A stretch of 64,000 nt of DNA from Paractinoplanes ferrugineus (GTDB taxonomy: Bacteria; Actinomycetota; Actinomycetes; Mycobacteriales; Micromonosporaceae): assembly GCF_016862195.1 (NCBI RefSeq), contig NZ_BOMM01000047.1, positions 62,001-126,000 of the forward strand, in the 5' to 3' direction. Position 1 is the stretch's first letter. Each line of letters opens with the position of its first letter. Below are positions 35,592-43,720 of the stretch, one piece after another. The notes below the pieces were generated by a model. The model ran no database searches, was not told where the DNA came from, and saw only the letters and a program-made list of their open reading frames with translations. Position numbers and translations under genes: made by a program.

Positions 35592-37028
35592 ATGAGACGT
35601 ACGCATCGCGTGCCCCGAGCGCTGCTCGCCGGCCTGGCCGGGGTGGCGTTACTCGGCACCACCGCCGTGCTGACCGCGAATCCGGCCGCGGCGGCGGCCG
35701 GCTGCCGGGTCGACTACACCATCAGTTCGTCGTGGCCCGGCGGGTTCGGCGCGACCGTCGCGGTCACGAACCTCGGCGACCCCGTCGACGGGTGGCGGCT
35801 CACCTGGTCGTTCACCGCGGGGCAATCGATCACCCAGCTGTGGAACGGCTCGTACACCCAGACGGGCGCCGCGGTCACCGTCACCAACGCCGCCTACAAC
35901 GCGTCGATCGCTTCCGGCGCGACGGCAAGCGTCGGCTTCAACGGCAGCTCGACCGGGACGAACCCGATCCCGGCCGCGTTCAGCCTCAACGGCACCAGTT
36001 GCACCGGCGGCGTCGTCAGCCCGCCGACCAGCCCGCCGGTCACACCGACCACGCCGCCGACCACGCCGCCGCCGGCGCGGCAGGGCCCCTGTGACATCTA
36101 CTCGGCCGGCGGCACCCCCTGCGTGGCGGCGCACAGCACCACCCGCGCGCTGTACGGCGCCTACAACGGCCCGCTCTACCAGGTGCGCCGCTCGTCCGAC
36201 AACACCACCCGGGACATCGGCTTGCAAACCGCCGGCGGGGTCGTCAACGCCGCCACCCAGGACTCGTTCTGCGCCGGCACCAACTGCGTCATCACCATCC
36301 TGTACGACCAGTCCGGCCGCAACAACCGCCTCACCCAGGCCCCGCCCGGATATTGGAAGGGCCCGGCCGCCGGCGGCTACGACAACCTCGCCGACGCGAA
36401 AGCCGCACCGATCACCGTCGGCGGCCAGAAGGCGTACGGCGTCTACATCGCCCCCGGCACCGGCTACCGCAACAACAACACCAACGGCGTGGCCAAGGGT
36501 GACCAGCCGGAGGGGATCTACGCGATCGTCGACGGCACGCACTACAACCAGTGGTGCTGCTTCGACTACGGCAACGCCCAGACCGACGGCATAGCCGACG
36601 CCCCCGCCATCATGGAAACCGTCTACTTCGGTGCCGACAAGCAATGGGGCTGGGGTGCCGGCAACGGCCCCTGGATCATGGGCGACCTGGAATGGGGACT
36701 CTTCTCCGGGGACAAGGCCGGGTACAACAACCTCGCCTCGATCAACCACCGTTTCGTCACCGCCATGGTCAAGGGCGAACCGAACCACTGGGCGATCCGC
36801 GGCGGCGACGCGCAGTCCGGCGATCTCACCAACTACTTCGACGGCAAACGGCCCAGCGGCTACAACCCGATGAAGAAGGAAGGCGCCATCCTGCTCGGCA
36901 TCGGCGGCGACAACAGCGTGAGCGGCCGCGGCACCTTCTACGAAGGCGTACTGACCAGCGGCTACCCGACGGCCGCGACCGAGAACGCCGTACAGGCGAA
37001 CATCACCACCGCCCGCTACCACCAATAG
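35592..37028 (+). CDS. Secreted CBM2-GH54 alpha-L-arabinofuranosidase
   Basis: 478 residues from ATG 35592 (GGAGGAG just upstream). Signal peptide 1-36, then a CBM2 (CRVDYTISSSWPGGF to GTSC), a Pro/Thr linker, and a GH54 catalytic domain from about residue 155 (GPCDIYSAGGTPCVAAHSTTRALY). The catalytic Glu is expected in WIMGDLEWGLF and the acid/base Asp in GIGGDNSVSGRGTFYEG, by comparison with the fungal AbfB family. The AbfB-type CBM42 of fungal enzymes is absent and replaced by N-terminal CBM2. It releases arabinofuranose from arabinan and arabinoxylan outside the cell. Confidence 0.93.
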   Translation: MRRTHRVPRALLAGLAGVALLGTTAVLTANPAAAAAGCRVDYTISSSWPGGFGATVAVTNLGDPVDGWRLTWSFTAGQSITQLWNGSYTQTGAAVTVTNAAYNASIASGATASVGFNGSSTGTNPIPAAFSLNGTSCTGGVVSPPTSPPVTPTTPPTTPPPARQGPCDIYSAGGTPCVAAHSTTRALYGAYNGPLYQVRRSSDNTTRDIGLQTAGGVVNAATQDSFCAGTNCVITILYDQSGRNNRLTQAPPGYWKGPAAGGYDNLADAKAAPITVGGQKAYGVYIAPGTGYRNNNTNGVAKGDQPEGIYAIVDGTHYNQWCCFDYGNAQTDGIADAPAIMETVYFGADKQWGWGAGNGPWIMGDLEWGLFSGDKAGYNNLASINHRFVTAMVKGEPNHWAIRGGDAQSGDLTNYFDGKRPSGYNPMKKEGAILLGIGGDNSVSGRGTFYEGVLTSGYPTAATENAVQANITTARYHQ

Positions 37029-37051
37029 CCCGGTCTCCGCGGCAACGGGCG

Positions 37052-37075
37052 GGGCGCCTGGACGTCCGGGCGCCC
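37052..37075 (+). terminator. Intergenic hairpin between GH54 and GH5
   Basis: Inverted repeat GGGCGCC/GGCGCCC around a 10-nt loop that itself pairs (GGACGTCC). It may partly terminate or protect the upstream transcript, while GH5 could still be read through as the gap is only 66 bp. Confidence 0.4.
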
Positions 37076-37094
37076 GCTCAACGAGAGGAAACTA

Positions 37095-38585
37095 ATGCAG
37101 ATCGCTCATCCCCCGCGCGCCCTGGTCCGGGCGATGGTCGGCGCCGCCGTGGCCATCAGCGCGGTGTCGCTCAGCGCCGTCTCCGGCGTGTCGCGGGCCG
37201 CCGCGGCCGACCTCGACCCCAGCCAGTTCCACGGCGTCAACTGGGCCCGCCTGGGCGACAACTTCTACGGCGGCAACCTGGTCCTGCACGGATTGAGCGG
37301 ATCGGACAGCTACGCGACGGTCAAGGCCAAGGCGGACGCCGTCTACAACGGCTTCCGAACCAATCTCGGCGCCAACACCGTCCGACTGCCGATCAACACC
37401 TATACCACCGGTTCCGCCTGGTGGAACTCCTACACCGGCGCCATCGACTCGGCTCTCGGCAACGGTTTCAAGGTCGTCCTCTCCTACTGGGACGACGGCG
37501 TCGCCTCAAAGAACAGCAAGATCGTCAACAAGGCGGCCTTCGACGCGATGTGGAACACCGCCGTCGCCAAATACGGCGCCAACAACCAGGTCTACTTCGA
37601 GCCGATGAACGAACCCGGCGGGCACAGCACCAGCGAGTGGGCCAACGTCGCCGCGACCTGGATATCCGACCGCCCGTCGGTGCCCCGGAACCGCATCTTC
37701 GTGAGCGGTTCCGGGCTCAACGCCGACATCAAATCCATGTGTGCCGACCACCGGCTCGACGGAACCTACCTGTCCTGGCACACCTACACGTTCTTCACCG
37801 GCGCGAAGAGCTACGACGAGTGGGTCCGCTACACCCAGAACGCGGTGGGCAACTGCGCCGGCCGGACGGTCGTCGACGAATTCGGCGCCCCGATGGACAC
37901 CGGCCTGAACTACAACGACGCCAACAGCACGGACAACTTCGTACGCTATTTCAGGGCGACCACGCAGGTGATCCACGACCTGCACATGGGCGCCGTCTAT
38001 TGGCCCGGTCTCGGCGGCAAGAACCACAACAATCAGGGCGACGACTGGTACGCCATGCAGAAACTGCACGGCACCGGCACCGGTCTCACTCTCACCACGC
38101 CCAGCACCACCGGCGCCGGACGCCTCCGGTACGCCTGGACCGCCACCGTGCCGCCCAGCAGCACCACGCCGTCGCCCAGTCCCAGCTCGCCGTCGCCCAG
38201 CCCCAGCTCGCCGTCGCCCAGCCCGACCACCCCGCCGGCCAGCCCGTCCACCCCGCCGCCGGCCACCTCGGCCTGCCGCGTCGGCGCCGCCGTCAACGCC
38301 TGGAACAGCGGCCTCACCGAAACCATCACGATCACGAACGCCGGCGCCGCCGCGATAAACGGCTGGAGCCTCACGTTCGACCTGCCCGCCGGCCAGACCA
38401 TCACCTCGGGCTGGAACGCCACCTACACGCCCACGACGGGCCGAGTCGCCGCCACCAACGCGTCCTACAACGCCGCCATCGCCCCCGGCGCCTCGGTGAG
38501 CATCGGGTTCCAGGCCAGTCACACCGGCAACGCCGGCAACCCGGCGTCCTTCACGCTCAACGGCACCACCTGCGACAACAGCTGA
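37095..38585 (+). CDS. Secreted GH5-CBM2 glycoside hydrolase
   Basis: 496 residues from ATG 37095 with GAGAGGAA at 37083-37090. Signal peptide to about residue 37. The catalytic domain starts LDPSQFHGVNWARLGDNFYGG; acid/base Glu173 lies in EPMNEPGGH and nucleophile Glu262 in VVDEFGAP, diagnostic of GH5 (clan A). A Pro/Ser repeat linker (about 360-390) leads to a C-terminal CBM2 (CRVGAAVNAWNSGLTETITITN). It is an endo-acting or exo-acting enzyme on beta-glucan, mannan or a related polymer; the GH5 subfamily cannot be decided by eye. Probably co-transcribed with GH54. Confidence 0.92.
   Translation: MQIAHPPRALVRAMVGAAVAISAVSLSAVSGVSRAAAADLDPSQFHGVNWARLGDNFYGGNLVLHGLSGSDSYATVKAKADAVYNGFRTNLGANTVRLPINTYTTGSAWWNSYTGAIDSALGNGFKVVLSYWDDGVASKNSKIVNKAAFDAMWNTAVAKYGANNQVYFEPMNEPGGHSTSEWANVAATWISDRPSVPRNRIFVSGSGLNADIKSMCADHRLDGTYLSWHTYTFFTGAKSYDEWVRYTQNAVGNCAGRTVVDEFGAPMDTGLNYNDANSTDNFVRYFRATTQVIHDLHMGAVYWPGLGGKNHNNQGDDWYAMQKLHGTGTGLTLTTPSTTGAGRLRYAWTATVPPSSTTPSPSPSSPSPSPSSPSPSPTTPPASPSTPPPATSACRVGAAVNAWNSGLTETITITNAGAAAINGWSLTFDLPAGQTITSGWNATYTPTTGRVAATNASYNAAIAPGASVSIGFQASHTGNAGNPASFTLNGTTCDNS
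38158..38235 (+). repeat. Pro-Ser linker repeat in GH5 enzyme
   Basis: Tandem copies of a unit coding for PSPSS/PSPSP form the linker between catalytic domain and CBM2. Coding repeat typical for secreted actinomycete glycosidases. Confidence 0.8.
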
Positions 38586-38618
38586 CAAGCCGGCCTCGGC
38601 GGAACGTCGCCGGCGGGC

Positions 38619-38652
38619 GGGAGACGGTCTCGTCGGAGTGCGGCCGTCTCCC
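38619..38652 (+). terminator. Hairpin after GH5 gene
   Basis: Inverted repeat GGGAGACGG/CCGTCTCCC with a 16-nt loop, 34 bp after the GH5 stop. Weak evidence for termination of the GH54-GH5 transcript. Confidence 0.45.
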
Positions 38653-38711
38653 CGCGCGTCGAGGACACCGTAGCCGCATGACGTCGATGTCCGTCGTTTG
38701 ACGGGCGCATC

Positions 38712-38756
38712 GGAAAACGTTAGCTTGGCGACAGCTATCCATAGACACTGATGGAT
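38712..38756 (+). promoter_or_regulatory. Putative promoter element of GH59 gene
   Basis: GGAAAACGTT at 38712-38721 matches the start of the conserved element before GH62 and GH54 (GAAAACGTTT). It is followed by an inverted repeat ATCCAT/ATGGAT at 38737-38742 and 38751-38756. There is no TGGGAGCGCTCCCA box here, so GH59 may share only part of the regulation. Confidence 0.5.
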
Positions 38757-38939
38757 TTCCGAGCCGGGTCGCGAGTCGTCGGCGCCCGGCCATCACCCCC
38801 TCTCCGGCCGCAGCGCCGCCCGACGTCCGTGCGTCCCGCGCCGCCGGTATCCCCCGCTCGCCGCCACCGGTCGACGGGACCACGCTCCGCCGAGCCGCCA
38901 CCCGCCTCGGTCCCCTCGGCAGAAAAGGAATCAGCCTTG

Positions 38940-41360
38940 ATGACAACACGCAGGGACGGCGGAGCGAGCCGCCGACCGACCGACCCACCACCGCGGCGGT
39001 TCCGTCGCTGGGCCGCGGCCGCAGGTCTACTGCTGGCGGCGGCGGGCATACAGGTCGTCTCCCCCGAGCCGGCGCAGGCCGCCACCGGGATCACCATCAA
39101 CGGGTCGTCCGGCGGCCGCACGCTCGACGGCGTCGGAGCCATCAGCGGCGGCGGCGGCAACAGCCGGCTGCTGATCGACTACCCCGAACCGCAGCGCAGT
39201 GACATCCTCGACTACCTGTTCAAGCCGGGCTACGGCGCGGCCATGCAGATCATGAAGACGGAGATCGGCGGGGACACCAACTCGACCTCCGGCGCCGAAC
39301 CGAGCCACGAGCACACCCGCGGGGCGATCAACTGCAACCGGGGCTACGAGTGGTGGCTGATGGGTGAGGCGAAGGCCCGCAACCCCAACATCAAGCTCGT
39401 CGGGCTGGCCTGGGGCGCGCCGGGCTGGATCGGCAACAACACGTTCTTCACCAACGACGCGATCGACTATCTGGTGGCGTGGCTCGGGTGCGCCACCTCG
39501 CACGGGCTGACGATCGACTACCTCGGCGGCTGGAACGAGAAGGGCCGCGACCTCACCTGGTACAAGAACCTGCGGTCGGCGCTGAACTCGCGCGGCTACG
39601 CCGCCGTCAAGATCGTCGCCTCGGACGACTTCGGCTGGGGACCGGCCGACGACGCGCAACGCGACCCCGCGTTCGGCAACGCCATCGCGGTGTACGGCAG
39701 CCACTACGTCTGCGGCTATCGCAGCGCCCAGAGCAGCTGCCCGAGTTCGACCAACGCCATCAACTCCGGCAAGTCGCTGTGGGCGAGCGAGAACGGCTCG
39801 GACGACTACAACGCCGGCGCCAATGCCCTGGCCCGCGGGATCAACCGCGGCTACATCGACGGCAAGATGACCGGTTACCTCAACTGGCCGGTCATCGCCG
39901 CCATCACCCCGAACGTCCCCTGGTCCACCACCGGCCTGGCGGTCGCTCAGCAACCCTGGTCGGGTAACTACTCGATCGGCAAGAACGCCTGGGTGATGGG
40001 CCAGACGACCCAGTTCAGCGCGCCCGGCTGGAAGTACCTCGACAGTTCCTCCGGGTACATCGGCGGCAACCGCAACAACGGCAGCTTCGTCTCCCTGAAG
40101 TCGCCCAACAACAGCAACTACAGCACCGTCATCGAGACGATGGACGCCGGGTCGGCCCAGGATCTGCAGTTCAACGTCACCGGCGGGCTGTCGACCGGCA
40201 CCGTGCACGTGTGGTCCACCAACGTGCGGTCCAACAACCAGGCCGACTTCTTCGTCAAGCGCAGCGACATCACGCCGTCCAACGGCTCGTTCTCGCTGAC
40301 CGTCCAGCCCGGCTACGTCTACAGCATCACCACCACCACCGGGCAGGGCAAGGGCACCGCGACGAGTCCGGCGCAGCGCTCGCTCGCCCTGCCGTACACC
40401 GACACCTTCGACAGCTACCAGACCGGCCGGGAGGCGAAATACCTCTCCGATCACCAGGGCTCGTTCGAGGTGGTCGCCTGCGGCGCAAGCCGGACCGGGC
40501 AGTGCGTACGCCAGATGTCCGAACAGGCGCCGATCTACTGGACCGACGGTCACGCCGAGCCGTTCACCCTGCTCGGCGACCTCGGCTGGCGGGACTACAC
40601 GGTCTCGTCCGACGTCATGCTGGAGAAGAGCGGCTACGCCCAGCTCATCGGCCGGGCCGGCAACTACAACCACCAGGGCCCGCAGAACCTCAACGGGTAC
40701 TACCTGCGGGTGGCCGACAACGGCTCGTGGTCGATCCGCAGCAACAACACCAGCGGCAACCAGCGGACCCTGGCCAGCGGAACGACGGCGGCGCTGGGCA
40801 CCGGCCGCTGGCACAACGTGGCCCTCACGATGAGCGGCAGCAGCCTGACCGCGACCATCGACGGCACCATCGTGGGCCGCGCCACGGACTCGGCCTTCAG
40901 CGCCGGTCAGATCGGCTACGCCACCGGGCAGGGCGTGACCGCACAGTTCGACAACCTCAAGATTTACAGCGGCAGCGTGCCGCCGGACCCGACCCCGACC
41001 CCGTCGCCGTCGGTGAGCCCGTCGGTTCCGGTCAGCCCGAGTCCGTCCGGTCCGGGCGGGTGCACCGCCACCTACAAGGTGGTGTCCGAGTGGTCCGGCG
41101 GCTTCCAGAGTGAAATCACCGTCACCAACGCCTCGTCCGGGGCGTCGACCGGCTGGCAGGCCGCCTTCACCTTGGCCGACGGGCAACAGGTGAGCCAGTC
41201 CTGGAACGCCGACGTCAAGCAGAGCGGGTCGACGGTGACCGCCACCAACGTCAGTTACAACGGCACTCTCGCCCCCGGCGCCTCGGCGACCTTCGGCTTC
41301 CTCGGTTCCCGTACCGGCAACTCCACCTCCGCACCGACGGTGAGCTGCACACTGAGCTGA
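38940..41360 (+). CDS. Secreted GH59-CBM2 enzyme (galactocerebrosidase-family beta-galactosidase)
   Basis: 806 residues from ATG 38940 with AAGGA at 38925-38930. Signal peptide ends near PAQAA (residue 48). The catalytic domain (about 50-500) has the GH59 pattern: GRTLDGVGAISGGGGNSRLLIDYPEPQRSDIL, acid/base Glu200 in YLGGWNEKG and nucleophile Glu284 in LWASENGSDD. A concanavalin-like domain (about 510-690; FDSYQTGREAKYL, WHNVALTMSG, IGYATGQGVTAQFDNLKIY) matches the lectin-like domain of the family. A Pro/Ser linker and a C-terminal CBM2 (CTATYKVVSEWSGGF) follow. Family members hydrolyse terminal beta-galactosides; with a CBM2 the target is likely a plant galactan rather than a lipid. Confidence 0.9.
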   Translation: MTTRRDGGASRRPTDPPPRRFRRWAAAAGLLLAAAGIQVVSPEPAQAATGITINGSSGGRTLDGVGAISGGGGNSRLLIDYPEPQRSDILDYLFKPGYGAAMQIMKTEIGGDTNSTSGAEPSHEHTRGAINCNRGYEWWLMGEAKARNPNIKLVGLAWGAPGWIGNNTFFTNDAIDYLVAWLGCATSHGLTIDYLGGWNEKGRDLTWYKNLRSALNSRGYAAVKIVASDDFGWGPADDAQRDPAFGNAIAVYGSHYVCGYRSAQSSCPSSTNAINSGKSLWASENGSDDYNAGANALARGINRGYIDGKMTGYLNWPVIAAITPNVPWSTTGLAVAQQPWSGNYSIGKNAWVMGQTTQFSAPGWKYLDSSSGYIGGNRNNGSFVSLKSPNNSNYSTVIETMDAGSAQDLQFNVTGGLSTGTVHVWSTNVRSNNQADFFVKRSDITPSNGSFSLTVQPGYVYSITTTTGQGKGTATSPAQRSLALPYTDTFDSYQTGREAKYLSDHQGSFEVVACGASRTGQCVRQMSEQAPIYWTDGHAEPFTLLGDLGWRDYTVSSDVMLEKSGYAQLIGRAGNYNHQGPQNLNGYYLRVADNGSWSIRSNNTSGNQRTLASGTTAALGTGRWHNVALTMSGSSLTATIDGTIVGRATDSAFSAGQIGYATGQGVTAQFDNLKIYSGSVPPDPTPTPSPSVSPSVPVSPSPSGPGGCTATYKVVSEWSGGFQSEITVTNASSGASTGWQAAFTLADGQQVSQSWNADVKQSGSTVTATNVSYNGTLAPGASATFGFLGSRTGNSTSAPTVSCTLS

Positions 41361-41371
41361 TCCACGCAGCA

Positions 41372-41413
41372 CCGCGGTGGCGGGCCCGGCAGTCGCCGGG
41401 CCCGCCACCGCGG
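41372..41413 (+). terminator. Strong hairpin terminator after GH59 gene
   Basis: Perfect 19-bp stem from CCGCGGTGGCGGGCCCGGC around an AGTC loop, 11 bp after the GH59 stop. Very stable GC-rich terminator. Confidence 0.88.
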
Positions 41414-41549
41414 CATCGGTCGCCCCTGGTCGGGCGCCGGCGCCCGCTCATCGGGGCCGGCCAGGCGCAAGGGGCCGCTGAATTCCTCAAGCGCACCGGC
41501 CGCCGTCCGATGGAATCCTCAGGGTCGCGTCGCGACCGCGGAGAGGGCG

Positions 41550-43073
41550 GTGTCCGTGGCGAGGCTGTCCACCGCCGGCCGGAAGATCCTGGCCGACGTC
41601 CCGACCCGGATCGCGGTGCTCGCCGGAGTCGGCTGGCTGATCTGCTACGCCATTCTCACCGTGCTCAGCGAGGACAACCCGAGCCGGGCGAAGTTCGTCG
41701 GCGACGTCCTCTACCTGCTGCCGATCGCCGCCGGCGCGATCGCCGCCGCGGTCGCCGCACGCCGCCTGACCGGGCGACACCGGGCGTTGTGGCGGCTGCT
41801 CGCCATCGCCTACGGCGCTCAGCTGGCCGGGGAGCTCATCTGGACCGGCTACGACTACCTGACGCCGAGCGGGCCACCCGACCCGTCCTTCGCCGACGTC
41901 TGCTATCTGACCGCGTCGGTGGTGACCGTCGCGGCGGTCCTGGTCGGGTTCGGCGGGGGCGGCCGGCTGCGGCAGCTGCGCGGCCTGCTGGACACCCTGC
42001 TGCTGATCGCCAGTGCGGGCGCGATGGGCTGGCAGATCCTCATCCGGCCCCAACTGTCCGACGGCATGGCGCTGTCGAACCTGTTCACCGTCGCCTACCC
42101 GCTGCTGGACATCGCCCTGATCTGCTGTCTCGGCATCGTGGGGATCGGCGGCCACCGCCAACTTCCCCTTTCGGTACGCCTCGTCGGCTATGCCGGCGGA
42201 CTCAACGCGATCAGCGACATGCTCTACACGTACCAGCTGGTCTTCAGCACCTACGCCAGTGGCAGCTGGGTCGATGTGGCCTTCGAAGCCAGCGCGACCT
42301 GTTCCTTCGTCGCCGCCGTGGTGGCGATCCGGTTCCGAGAGCCCGCGGCGCGACGCCGCACCTTCGACCGCGGCTTCACGGTGCTGCCGGTCCTCACCGC
42401 CACCCTGGCCTCCTGCACACTCGTCGTCGTCGAGCGGGTGACCAGCGGCACGACCAGCGTCCTGACGCTGATCATCGTCGGCGTGCTCATCCTGGCGATG
42501 CTGACCCGGCAGTATCTGTTCGCCGCCGACCGGGCGAGCCTGGCCACGGAGCTGCGCCATGCCGTCCAGGAGCAGCAGCGCCTGGCCGTCACCGATGGAT
42601 TGACCGGCCTGCACAACCGTCGCTTCCTCACCGAGCGGATGGCCGCCGAGGCGGGTTCCGCACCGGACGGCCACCCGGTCAGCCTGCTCGTGATCGACCT
42701 CGACCATTTCAAGACGGTCAACGACACGTACGGCCATCCCGTCGGCGACGTGGTGTTGCGCGAGTCCGCCGGGCGCATCGCCGCGGTCTGCCGGACGGAC
42801 GACGTCGTGGCCCGGTACGGCGGCGAGGAGTTCGTCGTGTTCTGCCCGGCCGCCGACGAGTCGCAGGCGCGGGCCCTGGCCGAGCGCATCCGGCAGAGCA
42901 TCACCGGGACCCCGATCGTGGCCGGTGGCACACGGATCCCGGTCTCCGCGTCGATCGGCGTGGCCACCCGCCCGGCCGGCGCGGCGGACTCCCTGATGAC
43001 CGCGGCCGACCAGGCGCTCTACCGGGCGAAGACGACCGGCCGCGATCGGGTCGCCGTCGCGGCGGCCGGCTGA
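41550..43073 (+). CDS. Membrane-bound diguanylate cyclase (GGDEF)
   Basis: 507 residues from GTG 41550. About nine to ten hydrophobic segments occupy residues 20-325 (for example VLAGVGWLICYAILTVL, PIAAGAIAAAVAA, LLIASAGAMGWQI, SVLTLIIVGVLILAML), followed by a GGDEF domain: LTGLHNRRFLTERM, DLDHFKTVNDTYGHPVGD and the active-site RYGGEEFVVF. The inhibitory RxxD site (RTDD) sits five residues before GGEEF, so product feedback is expected. It should make cyclic di-GMP in response to a membrane signal. No EAL domain is present. Confidence 0.93.
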   Translation: MSVARLSTAGRKILADVPTRIAVLAGVGWLICYAILTVLSEDNPSRAKFVGDVLYLLPIAAGAIAAAVAARRLTGRHRALWRLLAIAYGAQLAGELIWTGYDYLTPSGPPDPSFADVCYLTASVVTVAAVLVGFGGGGRLRQLRGLLDTLLLIASAGAMGWQILIRPQLSDGMALSNLFTVAYPLLDIALICCLGIVGIGGHRQLPLSVRLVGYAGGLNAISDMLYTYQLVFSTYASGSWVDVAFEASATCSFVAAVVAIRFREPAARRRTFDRGFTVLPVLTATLASCTLVVVERVTSGTTSVLTLIIVGVLILAMLTRQYLFAADRASLATELRHAVQEQQRLAVTDGLTGLHNRRFLTERMAAEAGSAPDGHPVSLLVIDLDHFKTVNDTYGHPVGDVVLRESAGRIAAVCRTDDVVARYGGEEFVVFCPAADESQARALAERIRQSITGTPIVAGGTRIPVSASIGVATRPAGAADSLMTAADQALYRAKTTGRDRVAVAAAG

Positions 43074-43145
43074 GAATCGGGTCCGCGGCGTGCGTGCACA
43101 GCCGCCGGCTCGAGCCGTCCCGGGGATGCGCGGGAGGGTCGCGCG

Positions 43146-43691
43146 ATGGATCATGGAAGCATGCCAGTCGTCGAAGCCGCGGTCGTGGTGCTGGTACCGC
43201 CGGATGTGGCGTTCGCGGTGTCCCAGACCACCGCACCGCTCCGGTACCGATGGGACCCCTTCGTACGCGAACAGCGGCTGCTCGACGGCGCCACCAGGCC
43301 CGGCAAGGGCGTACGGACGTTCACCAGGTCCCGCCACGGCCTCACCATGATCAGCCAGTACGTGTCGTTCGCCCCACCGACCAACGTCGGCATGAAAATG
43401 CTCCGAGGCCCCTGGTTCTTCGAGATGTTCGCCGGAGGATGGCGGTTCGCCGCGGCCGAGGGAACCCCCGGCCACACCGTCGCGACATGGCGGTACAGCT
43501 TCCGCTGCCGCCCCGCGCTTCTGCGTCCGGTGGCCGAGCGCCTCGGCCGCCGGCTGCTCCAACACGACATCAACCGGCGGATCCGCGCCTACGCGCGCGG
43601 CTGTACCGACCCGGTCGTCCTGGCAGCGGCGACGCAGGCGCTGAAGGACACCCACGGAACCCGGGGTGATGGCGCGAGTACGCCGCCTTGA
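43146..43691 (+). CDS. SRPBCC (START-like) family protein
   Basis: About 181 residues, start at ATG 43146 or ATG 43161. Sequence pattern VVVLVPPDVAFAVSQTTAPLRYRWDPFVREQRLLDG ... TRSRHGLTMISQYVSFAPP ... GGWRFAAAEGTPGHTVATWRYSFR fits the polyketide cyclase/RatA-like helix-grip fold, which binds hydrophobic ligands. Partner and ligand are unknown. It follows the GGDEF gene by about 70 bp. Confidence 0.75.
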   Translation: MDHGSMPVVEAAVVVLVPPDVAFAVSQTTAPLRYRWDPFVREQRLLDGATRPGKGVRTFTRSRHGLTMISQYVSFAPPTNVGMKMLRGPWFFEMFAGGWRFAAAEGTPGHTVATWRYSFRCRPALLRPVAERLGRRLLQHDINRRIRAYARGCTDPVVLAAATQALKDTHGTRGDGASTPP

Positions 43692-43700
43692 CGGCGGCGT
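43680..43700. terminator. Hairpin between convergent genes
   Basis: ACGCCGCC/GGCGGCGT with a 5-nt loop overlaps the end of the SRPBCC gene and lies 21 bp before the end of the convergent MFS gene. Likely a shared bidirectional terminator. Confidence 0.55.
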
Positions 43701-43720
43701 CCTCGTCGGCAGCGGATGAG

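Noticed and set aside
39027-41408. 793-codon minus-strand frame opposite the GH59 gene
   Set aside because: Composition is Gly/Val/Ala/Asp-rich with no domain; the opposite strand encodes a clear GH59-CBM2 protein.
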